Below are positions 10,217 through 21,978 of a DNA stretch of 64,000 nucleotides, piece by piece. The stretch lies in contig OZ218950.1 in NCBI GenBank assembly GCA_965112735.1, positions 4,464,001 through 4,528,000 on the forward strand, read 5' to 3'. This DNA is from Phaeosaccion multiseriatum. Lineage: Eukaryota; Ochrophyta, other classes. The notes below the pieces were generated by a model. It did no database searches, was not told the DNA's origin, and saw only the letters and a program-made list of their open reading frames with translations. The translations under genes were made by a program, and so were the position numbers. Position 1 is the first letter of the stretch, and every line of letters begins with the position of its first letter.

Positions 10217-13200
10217 CTACGCAGACATCATCTCCAGGAGGGACAAAGGCCCCTTGTCCGCCGCTGTGACCTGCCGGTACTGCCTCGCCCGCTCCACCGC
10301 CGATCTCAGCTGCACCTGCCCCACGTTACTCCGCCCCGTGCGTACAGAGAGCAGCGCCGCCTCATTGACCACGTTTTCAAGCTCTGCGCCCGAAAAGCCA
10401 TCTGTGAGTGTTGAGATGTCGTCCCAGTCTACGCTTGAAGACATGCTCACTTTTCTCGCATGCACCTTATGAAGTGGGGCGCGGGGCGAAGGATGAGATT
10501 TACACACAAGAGGGCGGCGGGGACAACGGCGTGGGTCAGAGCTAAGGGAACTACAGAAGGGAAGGATACAACACACACACATGCATATATGTATCTCCAC
10601 CGGTCATCCCTCCCTCCCTCCCTCCCTCCCCTATGCAGACGCGTGCCTTCACTTCACAATCCACTCCGACTGGAGCATGTGCACTGCGTGAGAGGCTACA
10701 GAACAAGCATGGCCAACCAAACTGGAGGCCAAGACGCAGAAAGAACGCAGGGGCATATCGGTCACAGTTTTCCACCAACCAACCGAACTCTCTCTCTGCC
10801 CTGTACCACCAACTGCCATGCCCGGCCCTGCCCTGTTTCTCTTCTTGTCTCTACCCTGGCCCACCTTTTCTCTTACCTTCAGGATTCCCTCCCTCCCCTC
10901 CTGGTCGGGCAAGCCGATGTCAATAACTCTATCGAACCTTCCAGGCCTGAGGAGGGCACGATCAAGCACGGAGGGCCTTCGCAGCAACGGATGGCAACAG
11001 ATGGCAATCAGGTTTCAGTTTCAGTCCAGTGATGCGCAGGGAGGGAGGGAGGGAGGGAGGGAGGGAGGGAGGGCGCGGGGGGCGGGGGGACAAGGGGCAA
11101 GCGGCAGCAGTTGGTGATACAGCAGCAGGAGGAGAAGGTGCAGGCAAGCGCAAGAGAGAAACTGATACCCCCTTTTCTCTCTGTCCATCTATCTATCTAT
11201 ACCTGTTTGTGGCAGCGATGACGACGACGTTGGAGGCCTTCTCGAAGCCGTCCATCTCCGTGAGCAGCTGATTAAGCGTCTGCTCCCGCTCGTCATTGGA
11301 GTTGATGCCTCCTCGCTCCTGTGGAAAGGAGGCAAGGGTGAGTGGGAGGCGTGATGGGCGCACGAGAAAGGTGGGGAAGGGAAGCACGACTCACTCACTC
11401 ATTCACGCATGCACGCAAAACTCATTCACTCCAGTCACTTCGCAGTCACTCGGTTGTCACATCAGTCCCTGACACAGTCATTCGGTAGAAGCTCAGTCCC
11501 ACATACCTTTGCCAACGCATCCAGCTCGTCGATGAAGATGATTGAAGGGGCCAAGTCAGCCCCTCTTTTGAACAGCTCTCTCACTCTCGACGCCCTGAAG
11601 GGATGAATGGAGGGAGGGAGGGAGGGAGGGAGGGATGGGGGGAAGGGAGGGAGGGAGGGAGGGAGGGAGGGAGGGAGGGAGGGAGGGAGGGAGAGAGGGA
11701 GGGTGTTCTCTCAATCACTCACTCAACCCACTCTCTCACTCACCATCCATCCACTCCCTCACCCACTTCTTCATCCACTCACCCACCCACCCACCCACCC
11801 ACCCACCCACTCCCTCACGCCCTGACTCACCCCCTCCCCACGAGCATCTCGACAAAATCGCTAGCAGAGCACGAGATGAAGGGAACTCCCGACTCGCTGG
11901 CCACAGCTCGAGCAAGAAGCGTCTTGCCGCAGCCTATTGGCCAGAGCGAAAAGAAAGGGAAAAGGACGTGTGCACGGGTGAGGGACAGGAGCAGGCACAG
12001 ACAAGAAAGGGTCTTGACATAGCCATACAAAAGGGCGGAAAGGATGGAGGTGTAAGAGCAGGGCACACAGGCATAGAGTGATACAGAGGTGTGAAGAACG
12101 GGCCTATCGCGGATCTGGGAGCGGCGTGCATGCATCTCTGAGTGCCTCATGAGGGGTCGATCAAGTGACTGTCCCACTGACCGACCCATTGACCGACCAA
12201 CCGACCGACCGAACCAACAACCCACCCGGCTGTCCGGAGAGCAATACGCCCTTGGGCATGCGGGCACCCATGGTCTCGTATCTGGCGGAGGGGGAGGAGG
12301 AGGGGAAGAAGGAGGAGAGAGGACCATGGTGAGGGGAGGAAAGGCCGCCGCTCTGCCGTCCACTGTCACCGTCAAGCTCCGCACAATTGATTGATGGATG
12401 CGATGGAAAGCGGAAGGGAAAGTCTTTGCTCTGTATCTCCCTCTCTTGGGTACCCAACGAACACAGGTTTCCGAGTACAGCTTTTCCTGTCCCCGCCCAC
12501 CTCGAGCTATCCTTCAGAAAGTCGACAATTTCCTTGAGTTCGGCCTGCAATGACGTACGAAATCGACAGAAGTACAGAAGGATAGAGGGGCAGATGCATG
12601 AGGTATGACGTCGCATACACCGTCCCGAGGAGCCAAGAGAGAGACGGGGATGCAGGGGGGAAGGCCAGCAGTGGGTTTCGCGTCCCAAGGCTTTTGTCAA
12701 GCTGCCAAGGGGAATACAACGCACCCCCCCACACCATGCCCCTCCGCACTACACCATTAAACCACACCACACACCCCACCACCACCGCCACCACCACTAC
12801 ACTCAAGCACATCTCTACCACACCGCACCGAATCACAACACACCACACCACACCACACCACATCACCACTTCAACGCCACAACAACACCCCTCCAGCACC
12901 CCGCACCCTACCTTGGCGTGGTCCACTCCGGCGACGTCGCTGAAGCTGCAAGAGTGCAGGGTGAGGCGCGCCCTGTCCATCTCCTTGCCCACTCCATCTT
13001 CGTCGTCCAGCCCACCCCTCTGCATCTTCTTGACCATCCGTACAAGGAAGAGGAGGTAAAGGATGGGTGCAACGCTCATGACTCCTGTCCAAACGTGCCG
13101 TGTCCAGTGGGGCTTCCTGGCACCAAATTGCTGCATTGCATTCACCGACGAGGAGGAGGGAGGAGCAGAACATTAGTATGTGGAGTGGCCGGGGGGTATA

Positions 13201-13682
13201 GTTTCTTATAGGATTAAAGCCAATACAGGCGCAAAAGGCCACTTTGACCTTCTAGAATTGCAACTCACCACCCCGTGCTTGACGAGCATCTCCGTCAGTG
13301 CCTGGCTGTCGAAGAGGGGCACTAACTGAGTCCGGTAGGCCAGGCTCCCCGCATTCTGTACAGTCAGCCGTTCACGAAAGTAACAAGTTGGTCAGAAAGA
13401 CTGAATGTATGTAAGTCAGAAAGAGACAGGGGTGGTGGTGGGGGGGTGATTTCTGACCTTTGCGCCGGCCGTGGCTGCCGATGCCGCCTCCGTGAGAGTG
13501 ACCTCCAGGTGATCCAGGCCCATGATGACCGCAGCGAGTCGGCCCGCCTCGGCATCACTCAGAAACTTGCTGAAGGGCACCTCAGTCACACTTTTGATGC
13601 TCTTACGGAGCAGAGTGTAGATTGCAGCAGTGGGGAGGCCGATGGCGCCCAGCGCCTTCAAAGCCTTGACATAGTCCCTCAT
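10217..13682 (-). CDS. FtsH-type membrane AAA ATPase without the M41 peptidase domain
   Basis: Exons on the minus strand: 13682-13458, 13355-13269, 13130-12912, 12544-12501, 12281-12226, 11933-11831, 11594-11507, 11318-11203, 10976-10877, 10465-10217. They give 428 residues from the ATG at 13682. Two hydrophobic segments flank an FtsH-like N-domain (near residues 10-28 and 120-135). The AAA module is complete: Walker A GQPGCGKT (208-215), Walker B IIFIDE (263-268), and the second region of homology with arginine fingers in [10 protein letters not shown] (320-329). The helical lid follows ([17 protein letters not shown]). The frame then ends at TAG in LLEMMSA, where FtsH proteins start the HEXXH zinc protease domain. 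An ATP-driven unfoldase or assembly partner of active FtsH is plausible. The true N-terminus lies upstream and is unresolved. Confidence 0.85.
11604..11696. repeat. (GGGA)n tract in an AAA ATPase intron
   Basis: Purine-rich GGGA repeat on the plus strand, followed to about 11825 by CACT/CACC repeats. On the coding strand the intron opens at 11830 with GTGAGTCAGG and continues as GTGG/GTGA repeats. Confidence 0.85.
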
Positions 13683-14583
13683 ATTGGAAGAGAGGAGGAA
13701 GATGCGGGTTCAATTGAGACGGAAGAGGGGTCGAAGAGGAAAGGGAGAACACGCAGAGAGAAAAAAGAAAGAGGGAGAGGGATTGAGGAAAAAAGTTAAG
13801 AAATACCCTCACAAGGTGGTGCTTCGGGCTGCGCCCTCGGCAGGGAGGAGGAGGAGAGAAGAGGGTTGGAGTTGGCAAGAAGTGGGAAAAGGGAGAGTGG
13901 AGGATAGGAAGGTGAAAGGGGGAGGGGAGGCAGGAGGAAAACTCTATTGCAGGAGGACTTTATTGCAGGAGGAGCAAAAGTAGGAGGGACTCACAAATGG
14001 CGAGTGCAGGATGTGGGAGGAGGAGGAGGAGGAGGAGGAGGAGGAGGAGGAGGAGAAGAAGAGGAGGTTAGTCTGGCTGCGATGCGTCTCGAGATAACGG
14101 TCTGGCTGCGATGCGTCTCCGGACTTGAGCGGGTGGGCCTGCAGGTAATCCATGCGGGAAATCGGCTGCCGCGTGGAGGAAATGGGTGGGAAGGCGAAAG
14201 ACTCGAAGTCTGCAGGAGAGAAGATAGAGGAGGGGAAGGAGAAGAGGTGGCTGTAGGAGAGAAGACAGACGAAGAGAATTGATGGGCGTGACAGAGAAGC
14301 TTACAAAAAAAAAATAGGCACAGCAGCGTGTGTGCTGGCCAGAAAGTGCAAGCGGGTGAAAAGTCATCTTCAAGCGGATTTTCCCGCACAAGGGGGCGCC
14401 CAGCGTGCTGGACGAGGTACCGGGGAGCCTGTACTACAGGAAAAGGCAGTGGGGAGCCGTTCCGGAGGAACATCGTAGAGGCATAGGGTTAGAGCGCTGA
14501 GCGTGCAGCATTTTGGCACATTTGGAGGCGTACAGGTGCCATCTATGATTGTCTAAAAGTAATGTCTCACCGCCTCGGGGAAC
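13683..14583 (-). other. Probable 5' exons of the FtsH-like gene, unresolved
   Basis: A likely exon is 14209-13998. Its acceptor is CTCCTGCAG at 14210 and its donor TT/GTGAGTCC. The frame is Ser/Thr/Arg-rich and almost free of acidic residues, then a proline run, which looks like a plastid transit peptide. It joins in phase to an acceptor at about 13678 within the following exon. A signal-peptide exon should lie at 14250-14515, but I could not choose one. A 19-bp direct duplication sits at 14072-14090 and 14101-14119 and repeats a stretch of the presumed transit peptide. Confidence 0.4.
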
Positions 14584-15249
14584 TTAGCCCCCGAGGTCGT
14601 ATCCCTCCGATGCGTCAGTTCTCCCGATTGGCATAAAGTTGATGCCAGCCAGGATCCTATGGCGAATCGATCTTTCGTGTCGAGCCCGCTGGAGCGCAAC
14701 GGCCAAACGCCGCCGAATGACGCAAACAGCCGTCGCAGAAGCCCTCATGTCCAGATGTTCGTGCCCCCCAGCCATGTGGGTGGCGAGTGTTTTGATAAAC
14801 ATCTGTGCTGACGGACCAAATGCGCCTTGCTGCTCCATCCCAAAAGGGACGAGATGATACCTCGTGGGGTCATAGTGGATGTCTCCACCCTGGCCCTCCA
14901 TGCCTCCATGTGGCACACCATACCTGGTGCGCTTGGTTGCTTCAGCCTTCTTGGCTGCCGCGAGTGCCTCCTTCGATGCCTTGGCCCGATTGGTAATGTT
15001 GGTGGCATCTGTGAGTGTGACGTCAATCATGAGGGACTTGTGGCCGTCCCCATATTCATGGTCGGATGGAAGCTCAAACATCCTGGGGGGAGTCACGATG
15101 TCCATCTCCATCTGCTTGGCCACGTGGGCGTCACCCCTCACGGCATTGCTCCCCCCTCTCCCTCGTCGCGGGGTGACCGTTCTTGCCCTCATGAAGAAGG
15201 GGAAGCTGGTGTTCTGTACTATCCCTCTGCCCAGGCCCTCGCTCTTCAT
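14584..15249 (-). pseudogene. Retroelement-like ORF, C-terminal fragment
   Basis: An open frame of 221 residues that starts inside a coding region, not at a real gene start. It continues the protein seen in the 15723-16544 fragment (shared segment MKSEGLGRGIVQNTSFPFF) and carries a segment ending SLMIDVTLTDATN. In protist non-LTR-type retroelements a Cys/His cluster followed by an RxxD...DVTVT-like segment lies C-terminal to the reverse transcriptase. That assignment is from pattern memory, since no reverse transcriptase core is present here. The upstream half has been lost or displaced. Confidence 0.5.
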
Positions 15250-15800
15250 CAGGGTGTGCTAAGCTGAGATAGTAAAGACGTTCAGGGGTTTGGACCAAGT
15301 ATATGCTGCGCTCACGACGGCACATTTCTTCGAGGGGATCACGAGCGGGAGGAGGAGCCAGCGCCAGCGACGGCCACGGAAATGGCAATGGGGTAGACTG
15401 TCGCTTGGGGGTAGTGTGGTAGATTGTCCTGCCTAAGGGTTTCCGGTCATACATTCTGGGGTATAATAAGAATGTCGGTTTCCTAGGCACGCCCCGAGGG
15501 GGATCAACGGCTCTGGCGTTTCACCCTCCTCTTTATGGGCACAAGCTTTGCATCAGCGAGTAGTAGAGATATATTATCAATACGGACACTGACGCCCCAC
15601 CATAAGCGCAGCATATACTTGGTCCAAACCCCTGAACGTCTTTACTATCTCAGCTTAGCACACCCTGATGAAGAGCGAGGGCCTGGGCAGAGGGATAGTA
15701 CAGAACGCCAGCTTCCCCTTCTTCATGAGTGAGAAATGAAGAAGGGGAAGCTGGTGTTCTGTACTATCCCTCTGCCTAGGCCCTCGCTCTTCATCAGGGC
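15191..15800. repeat. 122-bp inverted repeat with a third partial copy
   Basis: Arms 15191-15312 and 15605-15726 are reverse complements with one visible mismatch. Nine bases beyond the right arm a third copy of about 65 bp (15736-15800) returns in the left-arm orientation, making a second, tighter palindrome. The copies cover the coding segment around MKSEGLGRG plus unrelated flanking sequence. Confidence 0.9.
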
Positions 15801-16544
15801 GACAAATGCCTTCTGCACAGCGTCGTGTTGGGGTGTGCTGAGCCCCGTCTTCGTGCAGGTGATGATGTGCCCCTCCGTCAGCGCCTTGCCAGGGCACTTA
15901 TGGCAGTCCCTGCTGTAGGTGGGGTCGATGCCCAGTCTTCTCCGAATGGCACTCTTATGCTCGGCGTCCGTGAGGTGGAGTGCTCCCCCTGCCTTCTTGG
16001 TCGGCTGAAGATGGAGCCACGCACCAGCACCCTTCACGCTGTGGCTGAGGGCTCTGGCCAGGCACTTCTCCCGTTCGTCCTGCTGTGGGATCGCTTTCAG
16101 GCGTTCCAAAAAGTCTGTCCTCGCCTTCGACGTGAGGAGCTTGGTAAAGCGCCGCTGGGCGCCTCGCCTCTCCCCGTGTCGGCTGTGTGGGATGGAGGGT
16201 CCACCCTCGTCCAACATCTTGGTTTCCTCTGTCCGCCAGCGTGGCCGGCCGCCCTCATCATCGTCATCCCCGCCTGGTTCCACGTCATGCTCACCCTCTG
16301 GGTCTTCGTCACTTCCACCCCCTGGGTCTTCGTCACTCCCCCCCCCTGGGTCTGTCTCGCTATCAGAGGTTGGTCCATCTGCGGTCCCCTGCTGCCCTGC
16401 AGCCGCGTCGCACCCTTCCGCCCCCACCCCAGGGTGTATCACTTCGGCCCCAACATCACCCTCTTCGCCTAAGTCTGATTCTTCACCCCAGCGCACCAGG
16501 TATGGTGTGCCACATGGAGGCATGGAGGGCCAGGGTGGAGACAT
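15723..16544 (-). pseudogene. Retroelement-like ORF, internal fragment with Cys/His motif
   Basis: 273-residue open frame. It has an acidic Gly/Asp/Glu repeat (DPGGGSDEDPGGGSDEDP), a segment GAWLHLQPTKKAGGAL...AIRRRLGID, then a zinc-binding-like CHKC...H..TC and HDAVQKAFVALMKSEGLG. This order (W-L...LRxRLG, CxxC...HxxxC, HDAV) resembles the region after the reverse transcriptase in protist LINE-like elements. The N-terminal 20 residues come from the adjoining inverted segment, not from a true start. The frame ends in an artificial stop made by the palindrome junction at 15726. Broken and immobile. Confidence 0.5.
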
Positions 16545-16835
16545 CCACTATGACCCCACGAGGTATCATCTCGTCCCTTTTGGGATGGAGCAGCAAGGCG
16601 CATTTGGTCCGTCAGCACAGATGTTTATCAAAACACTCGCCACCCACATGGCTGGGGGGCACGAACATCTGTGGCGAGTGTTTTGATAAACATCTGTGCT
16701 GACGGACCAAATGCGCCTTGCTGCTCCATCCCAAAAGGGACGAGATGATACCTCGTGGGGTCATAGTGGATGTCTCCACCCTGGCCCTCCATGCCTCCAT
16801 GTGGTAACCATACCTGGTGCGCTTGGTTGCTTTGA
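16494..16835. repeat. Palindrome with arms of about 150 bp
   Basis: The arm at 16494-16643 is followed, after a loop of about 28 bases, by its reverse complement at 16672-16825. The same segment occurs a third time at about 14760-14943 in the C-terminal retroelement fragment. At its outer end the second arm lacks a few bases relative to the other copies, then runs into unrelated DNA. Confidence 0.9.
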
Positions 16836-17065
16836 TGTTTCCATAATTTTTATGCGCGAAAAGTTGATGTCGCACAGATGGCAGCTGATGGCAGTATTGC
16901 TGACTTACGGTCTCCCGTTACCGCGCCCACGATCACAGATCTCACCGCTCCACCTTCTTTTTGCATGTGAGAGAGTTCCCTCTTACTTCATTCTCTTTCC
17001 ACGCTCGCACGCAGGAAAATGGCGTGTTGCGGTGGCTTGGAAAGGTCTAGTGTTAACCCCTCCAG

Positions 17066-17405
17066 ATGACACTGATGAGGAGAAAAGAGGGAATGCCGCC
17101 TCTCTACCTGCTGCTGCTCGGGCTGCTACTCCTCCTGCAGCAGCGGACGGCGACCAGTAGCTTCGTGGGTCAGTTTAGATGGCCGCTCCGTGGAGACCGT
17201 GGCCACACTGCGCTGTCTAAAGGGCCCGAGACATGGTCTTCTAGGAGAAAGGAGCATCGGCGCCTCCGAGACCACCAGCAGGATCGGACCTTCGGCACGC
17301 TGCAAGAGAGCCTGGACGAGAAGCGCCGCCAAAACCACAAGATCCAGCTGCGGCTACGAGAGGAGCAGCGACGAAAGGATCTGGAGTTGGAAGAACAGCG
17401 GCAGC

Positions 17406-17447
<42 letters not shown>

Positions 17448-20400
17448 CAGAGGAGGAGCGGCAGAAGGAGAAGGAGAAGAAGGAGAATGAGCCACCGCTT
17501 CTCGTTCACCAGCAGTCTCCATTCAAGCAGGCCAGAGAGGCGGCGGCTGCAGAAGCAGCAGCAGCAGCAGCAGCAGCGGCGGCGGCGGCGGCAGCCTCAG
17601 ATGACTCAAAGTCTTCCTCCGCTTCCGTTTCCTCGTATCGCATCCCCTCCAAGCGCCCCCCTCGACAGGGCCGGAGCTCTTTTGGCTTTGACCGTGTGAT
17701 TCCTCTTAAGGGGGCCGAGCCCCCGCCCATCCCATACAGAGGGGTCGGTAGTCCTCGTGGTCTCATCCTTGTCATCCCGGGCCTGGAGGCTTCAGGCAGC
17801 CTGGGCGTCGAGGAGACGCATCTGCAGTACGATCACCTCACAGCAGAGTTTGACGTTTGGCAAATGGTCATTAAGCCACGCGACCGCTCGTACTTTACGC
17901 AGCTCATTGATGGATGCGTCAACTTCCTCCTCGCCCATCGAGAAGACGACGGTTTCGACTTGGAGCACCGGGGGGGGGGTTACGCAGCCAGCAGCACCAG
18001 CGGGGGCGGCAACAGGGGAGACGCGAGGGTAGGGTCCAAGCGAAAGGCGACTATTGTTGCCAGCAGCTTTGGTGGGCTGCTGGCTCTGGCGGTGGCCCTC
18101 GACCCCCGTGTCCAGGAAGTGGACTTTCTGGGCAGCCTGCTCCTCGTCAACCCGGCCACATCCTTCGAGGAGACCAGCTGGAGCGTTCTGGGCACCGCTC
18201 TCACCTACGCACCCTCCAACGCTCTGTACAATGTCGTTGGGGTGGGGTTGGCTGCAGGGGTGACGGCCGACAAATCAAAGGTGAGTTTTTGGTTTGGTTT
18301 GGCTCTTTCCCCTTCGCTGCGTGTGATGTGAATGTGAGGCAATGCGATGTGAATGTATCATTAAACCAATCAATCGTGTCACCCGTTACGAACGACAATA
18401 TGAGCCACAAACCACTCAACCAACCAATCAATCAATCCCGAATCCCAAATGACAAACATCGAATCACCACATCACAAACGACAAACCCCATAGAGAGACA
18501 TGATGGTGGGCGATGTGCTGACCGACCCCATCGGAGGAGCACGAAAGGCCATCGGCGGCATGGTGCAGTCCGTGGAGAGCCTCATCAAGGAGCTGCCTGC
18601 AGACACATTGAGGTGGAGACTCATGCATTGGCTCAACGACGGGTGTGCACTCACCTGTCCGAGGTTGGGAGAGGTGGACATTGCTGTGACGGTGGTGGCG
18701 GGGGATGAGGATAAGGTGCTACCGAGTGTGGAGGAGGCGAATCGCTTGGAGGAGGTGAGTGGAGTGGAGTAAGTGAGTGAGGGAGTGAGTGAGGGAGTGA
18801 GCGAGTGAGCGAGTGCGTGAATGAGTGAGAGTGAGTGGAAGGGAGGGAATAGGAAGGGAAAGGGAAGAGAAGTGGAGGTGTGTGTGTCTGTGTGAGAGAG
18901 AGAGAGATGATGGGGGAGGGGAAGGGAGAGCTCTTCTTCGAAAAAGAAATGAGTAAGGAAGGAATGAAGGAAGGAAGGGTTCGGTTGAAAAAGAGGAGAA
19001 CGATCAGCGGCATTCGGTAACCATCCTCTTCCTACTCCCTCCTCCCGCCTCTTCCCTCCATCTTCCTCCTCCTCCGCCTTCAGACCATCCCCAACTGCCG
19101 CAAAGTGATCATCGAAGGCATCGGACACATCGCCCTCACAGACCCCGGCATGTTCAAAGTGTCGGACTACATCTTCGAAGGGAGCGCTGTGCAGTTCCAG
19201 AGAGCGCTCGACTTTGACGCGCCGGAGACGGCCAAGCAGTTGGAACATCTCCTACTGGAAACCTTTGGCTATGGCACGTACACCCCCAACCCGTATGACT
19301 TCAACTATGACACGGCCAAACAGAGCAGCAGTAGTAGCAGCAGCAGCAGCAGCAGTGGTGATGGCAGTGGCAGCAGCAGTGGCGGTGATGGCAGCAGCAC
19401 CCCCAGTGCCAACAGTAGAGAGCGTAGGGAGGGAGACCCTCGCCGCCTCCGACTAGGGAGAACCATTCGCTCTTTCCAACGAGCCGGGGGCGGGGGGGGA
19501 GCAGCGAATTCAGACTTCGGGCACCGCCGGACCGCAGCAATGTACAGCACGCTGGCAAATGGCGACGTCGTGGCTGGGTTAAGCGGAGTACCACTCCCTC
19601 TACCCGGCCCCAGCCTAAGTGGTGATGGTACTGCTCATGATGGTCACGATGTTCACAATAGTGGCACAAACCTCATCATCTTCGTGGGAAATCGGGTGGC
19701 GAGCGCTGGCACTGGCACAAGAGGAGGAGGGGGAGGAGAAAGAGGAGGAGCCGGAGGAGGAGGAAGGGACCATGGACCTTCCGACTTTCACTCCGAGTTG
19801 GACGATTTGAAGGCGCTTTGGCCGGCGCTGCATGCGCACTGGGGGGGCAGGCTTCCCAGGCTAATGCTGCACAAGGTGGTAGAGACTCGGGCTGGTGTAT
19901 CACCAAACGCTGGGGTCGGCGCTGGGGCGGGTGGTGGTGGTGGTGCGGGTGGTGGTGGGGTTGGTGGTGATGCTGCTGTGAGGTCTAGACAGGAGGGCAG
20001 GGAGGGCGTTAGGGGGATCGGTTCCTCCCCTGTCGCTGCTGCTGCTGTATCACCAACTGGTGATGATGGTAGTCGTCATCGTGGCGGCGAGTCTGACTGG
20101 AGGGACCGCAGCAACGCTCGAATGCGTGTTCGGCAGCACATAGAACAGCGACGGAGAGAGAAGAAGCAGCAGCGCGGAGAGCAACAACAGCAGCAGCAGC
20201 ACCAGCAGCAGCACCAGCACCAGCAGGAGGAGGATGGTCCTATGAACAAGCCCCGAAAGGGCACTCTCCTGGATTGGGTCATCGAACTCACAGACCCCGA
20301 GACTGAGCAGCAGCACGGCAACAGCGGCAGCGGCAGTGGAACGTTACAGACCCCAGGGGGGAGCGGTGGTGGAAGCGTACTGGGCAGGCTCCGAGGGGCG

Positions 20401-20660
20401 CTCGGTCGAGTGCAGAAGCTGCGCTCAGTGGGGCGACAGGAGGTGCTTAGCAGCATTGCTTCGCGCATCGCGCCGCCGGACAAGTACAGCGGTGCCGTGT
20501 TTGCCAAGGTAGCGGGGAGGTACATTCAGCGCGTGGTGGACAGTAGGGAAGGTCTAGTAGGGATGGAAGAAGAGGAGGAGGAGAGGGAGGACGAGGGGGA
20601 GGAGGAGGGGGAAGAGGAGGAGTGGACACAGGAGGAGTTGGCGACGAAGCAGCAGCAGAA

Positions 20661-20691
<31 letters not shown>

Positions 20692-20950
20692 GACCCGCAG
20701 CAGCCCCGTAGACCGTTTGGAGGGAAGAACGAGACGTACGGGCGGCTCGCGCTGGAGACGAGACAGCTGATTCACGCGGTGGGAAACGCGCTGGACCGGG
20801 GAGAGGAGGAGGGGGAGGCCATCAAGAGAAGGATAGCCGCCCTCGGGGACGTAAGGGAGGTCTTGCGTAGCGGTACCAGTGGTAGGCGTAGGGGGAGGGG
20901 ACAAAGTAGTAGTAGTGGTGGTGGTGGTAGTGGTAGTAGTAGTCGTAGTC

Positions 20951-21017
<67 letters not shown>

Positions 21018-21406
21018 TAGTAGTCATAGTGGTAGTAGGAGTAGTAGTGGTACTCGGGAGAGCTGGAGGAGGAAGAAGCAGGCCCGCCCGTCCTCTCCTC
21101 CCCCCCCCCCTCCTCCCCATCATACTACCACTCGTACTGCTGCTACCAGTGCCATTGTCGCCACCGACTCAGAGAGAGGGCGCGCAGCGGCGGCTCGTCA
21201 ACAGCACGAGCAGGAGCAATTGAGAGAGATGCAGAACATGCTTCGAGAGAAGCAAAGGGCGCTGCGACCTTCCCCCGCGGAGATGAAGACGAGGCTCGGA
21301 GCGGTTCCGGCAGGCCCTTCCAATCTATTTCGGTTGCTGGAGAGGGGAGAGTCGGTGCTGCTGTGGCCCGACCTCGCTGGTGCCAAAGAAGGGCAGCCGC
21401 AACCCC

Positions 21407-21438
<32 letters not shown>

Positions 21439-21978
21439 GGCAGAGGTGGAGGATTGGACAGCAACAGGGGTGGTGGAGTGGACTACGCTCTGGACTGGCC
21501 GGAGAGGGATACGTTTGTCAAGATCGCAGCGAGGTTCAATGCCACCATTGTGCCCTTCTCCACCCTCGGGGACGGGAGGTGGACGGCAGAAGACGGTGAC
21601 GACGGTGAAGTAGGGGCAGCAGCTGAAGGAGGAGGAGGAGGAGGAGGAGGAGGAGGGGGGGTGGGGGGGGGGAGGAGCAGACAGGTGCAGCAGCAGCAGT
21701 TCCTCTTTGGCCAGCCCTTCGAGACGGCGTGTGTCGACCGCAGAGACAGCGTGCTCTGCCAGAGCCTCTATGTGCGCATCAAGAGCGCGGTCTTTTCAGG
21801 CGTGGCCAAGCTGCTGAGGATGAGATCCACCCCCTCCTCCTCCTCCGCCACCACCACAACCACCACCACGCTCCCGTTCCACTCCAGCAGTAGCAGCAGC
21901 AGACATGATGATCATACTAATGGGGAGAGCGAGGGAATAGGCAGGGCCAATGGCACTATTCGCCGGGGGGCTGGATAG
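17066..21978 (+). CDS. Plastid phytyl-ester-synthase-like protein (alpha/beta hydrolase + acyltransferase-like)
   Basis: Plant PES1/PES2 esterify phytol and make triacylglycerol in plastids. Exons 17066-18280, 18494-18754 and 19084-21978 give 1456 residues, about twice the plant length. The N-terminus has a Leu-rich signal peptide followed by TSS/FVG, a plastid bipartite pattern; 17093 is an alternative start. The hydrolase half matches the family: VIPGLEASG, TIVASSFGGLLALAVA (nucleophile Ser334), LLLVNPATSF, LPADTLRWRL, GDED (Asp476) and GIGH (His507). The acyltransferase half keeps ERGESVLLWPDLAGAKEG and FVKIAARFNATIVPF, but the usual VGxH motif reads VGNR (Arg696), so that active site may be dead. 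Extra length comes from Gln, Ala, Gly and Glu runs and a serine run of about 30 near residue 1130. A lipid role in thylakoids or plastoglobules is inferred. Confidence 0.82.
20905..21055. repeat. Coding (AGT)n microsatellite, polyserine
   Basis: AGT trinucleotide tract inside the phytyl-ester-synthase-like gene, read in frame as serine with scattered Gly, Arg and His. Coding (CAG)n at about 17409-17445 and (CAA)n at 21405-21438 encode glutamine runs in the same gene. Confidence 0.9.

Noticed and set aside
12598-13059. His/Thr/Pro-rich plus-strand frame
   Set aside because: CCACA-type intron repeat plus antisense of an AAA ATPase exon.
14827-15267. Plus-strand frame of 146 residues over the retroelement fragment
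   Set aside because: Antisense shadow; the minus frame carries the recognisable Cys/His and DVT segments.
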